From: Lentimicrobiaceae bacterium
Lineage (GTDB): Bacteria > Bacteroidota > Bacteroidia > Bacteroidales > F082
Reading direction: 5' to 3'
NCBI GenBank assembly: GCA_002708315.1
Contig: PANC01000002.1
Coordinates: 1 to 50,380 of the forward strand
DNA: 50,380 nt
Shown here: piece by piece, positions 50,349 to 50,380 of the stretch
Layout: each line of letters begins with the position of its first letter
Position numbering within the stretch: position 1 is the stretch's first letter
Notes under the pieces: model-generated
What the model saw: the letters and a program-made list of their open reading frames with translations, nothing else
Databases searched by the model: none
What the model was told of the DNA's origin: nothing
Program-made: the position numbers and the translations under genes

Positions 50349-50380
50349 GGTAGTAGTAGTTTTAATAAAATTAATAATTA

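Overview
This is an AT-rich chromosomal segment from a member of the Bacteroidota. The evidence is a PorT homologue of the type IX secretion system (T9SS), three proteins with T9SS C-terminal sorting domains, promoters of the Bacteroidota TAnnTTTG type, weak or absent Shine-Dalgarno sequences, and gene orders typical of the phylum: ubiE-porT, parA-parB-DUF5683-dapB-lepB and ffh-folD. The content suggests a free-living, protein-degrading, menaquinone- and cytochrome-c-using bacterium. I cannot place it below phylum; an order such as Bacteroidales/Marinilabiliales is only a guess. I see no prophage, IS element, integron or CRISPR array.

Layout. 1-962: a sparse region with a 34-codon basic gene, a possible 53-codon ORF ending at a hairpin terminator, and tRNA-Glu(UUC) on the minus strand. 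964-4302 (minus): heptose-7-P kinase, UbiE/MenG, PorT and an unknown protein in one run. 4394-7540: a PD40 beta-propeller protein, an SPFH/prohibitin protein and, convergent across a strong bidirectional terminator, a Cys/Met-metabolism PLP enzyme. 7725-13849 (plus): a polytopic GT-C-like membrane protein, a DUF2027/Smr protein and a fused ResB-CcsA cytochrome c maturation protein. 13881-17768: ABC-F ATPase (minus), rimM-trmN6 (plus) and an ion channel (minus). 17915-21907: a solitary MmgE/PrpD gene, then typA and an LEA-like lipoprotein (minus).

22026-27646 (minus): an iron-complex/cobalamin-type ABC importer (binding lipoprotein, permease, ATPase), followed by a lipoprotein amidohydrolase and an alpha/beta hydrolase. 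27748-33690 (plus): four exported proteins, namely a class I glutamine-amidotransferase-like (C26) lipoprotein, a conserved secreted protein usually labelled asparagine synthetase B, an M1 metallopeptidase and a T9SS-sorted subtilase. 33918-42523 (plus): a PUR-domain protein, parA, parB, DUF5683, dapB, a small lipoprotein, lepB, a TPR protein and an aldehyde dehydrogenase. 42545-50348 (minus): queE, a T9SS-sorted propeller protein, folD, ffh and a large subtilase with five Ig-like repeats.

Themes. The window combines housekeeping functions (translation, SRP targeting, chromosome partition, envelope precursors, signal peptidase) with an export and proteolysis set (PorT, LepB, Ffh, two subtilases, an M1 peptidase, a C26 hydrolase). 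The least understood parts are the unknown gene downstream of porT, the secreted so-called AsnB protein beside a second amidotransferase-like protein, the extended importer cluster, and the small ORFs at the left edge. Most transcription units begin with a recognisable TAnnTTTG element, and these help to choose several start codons.
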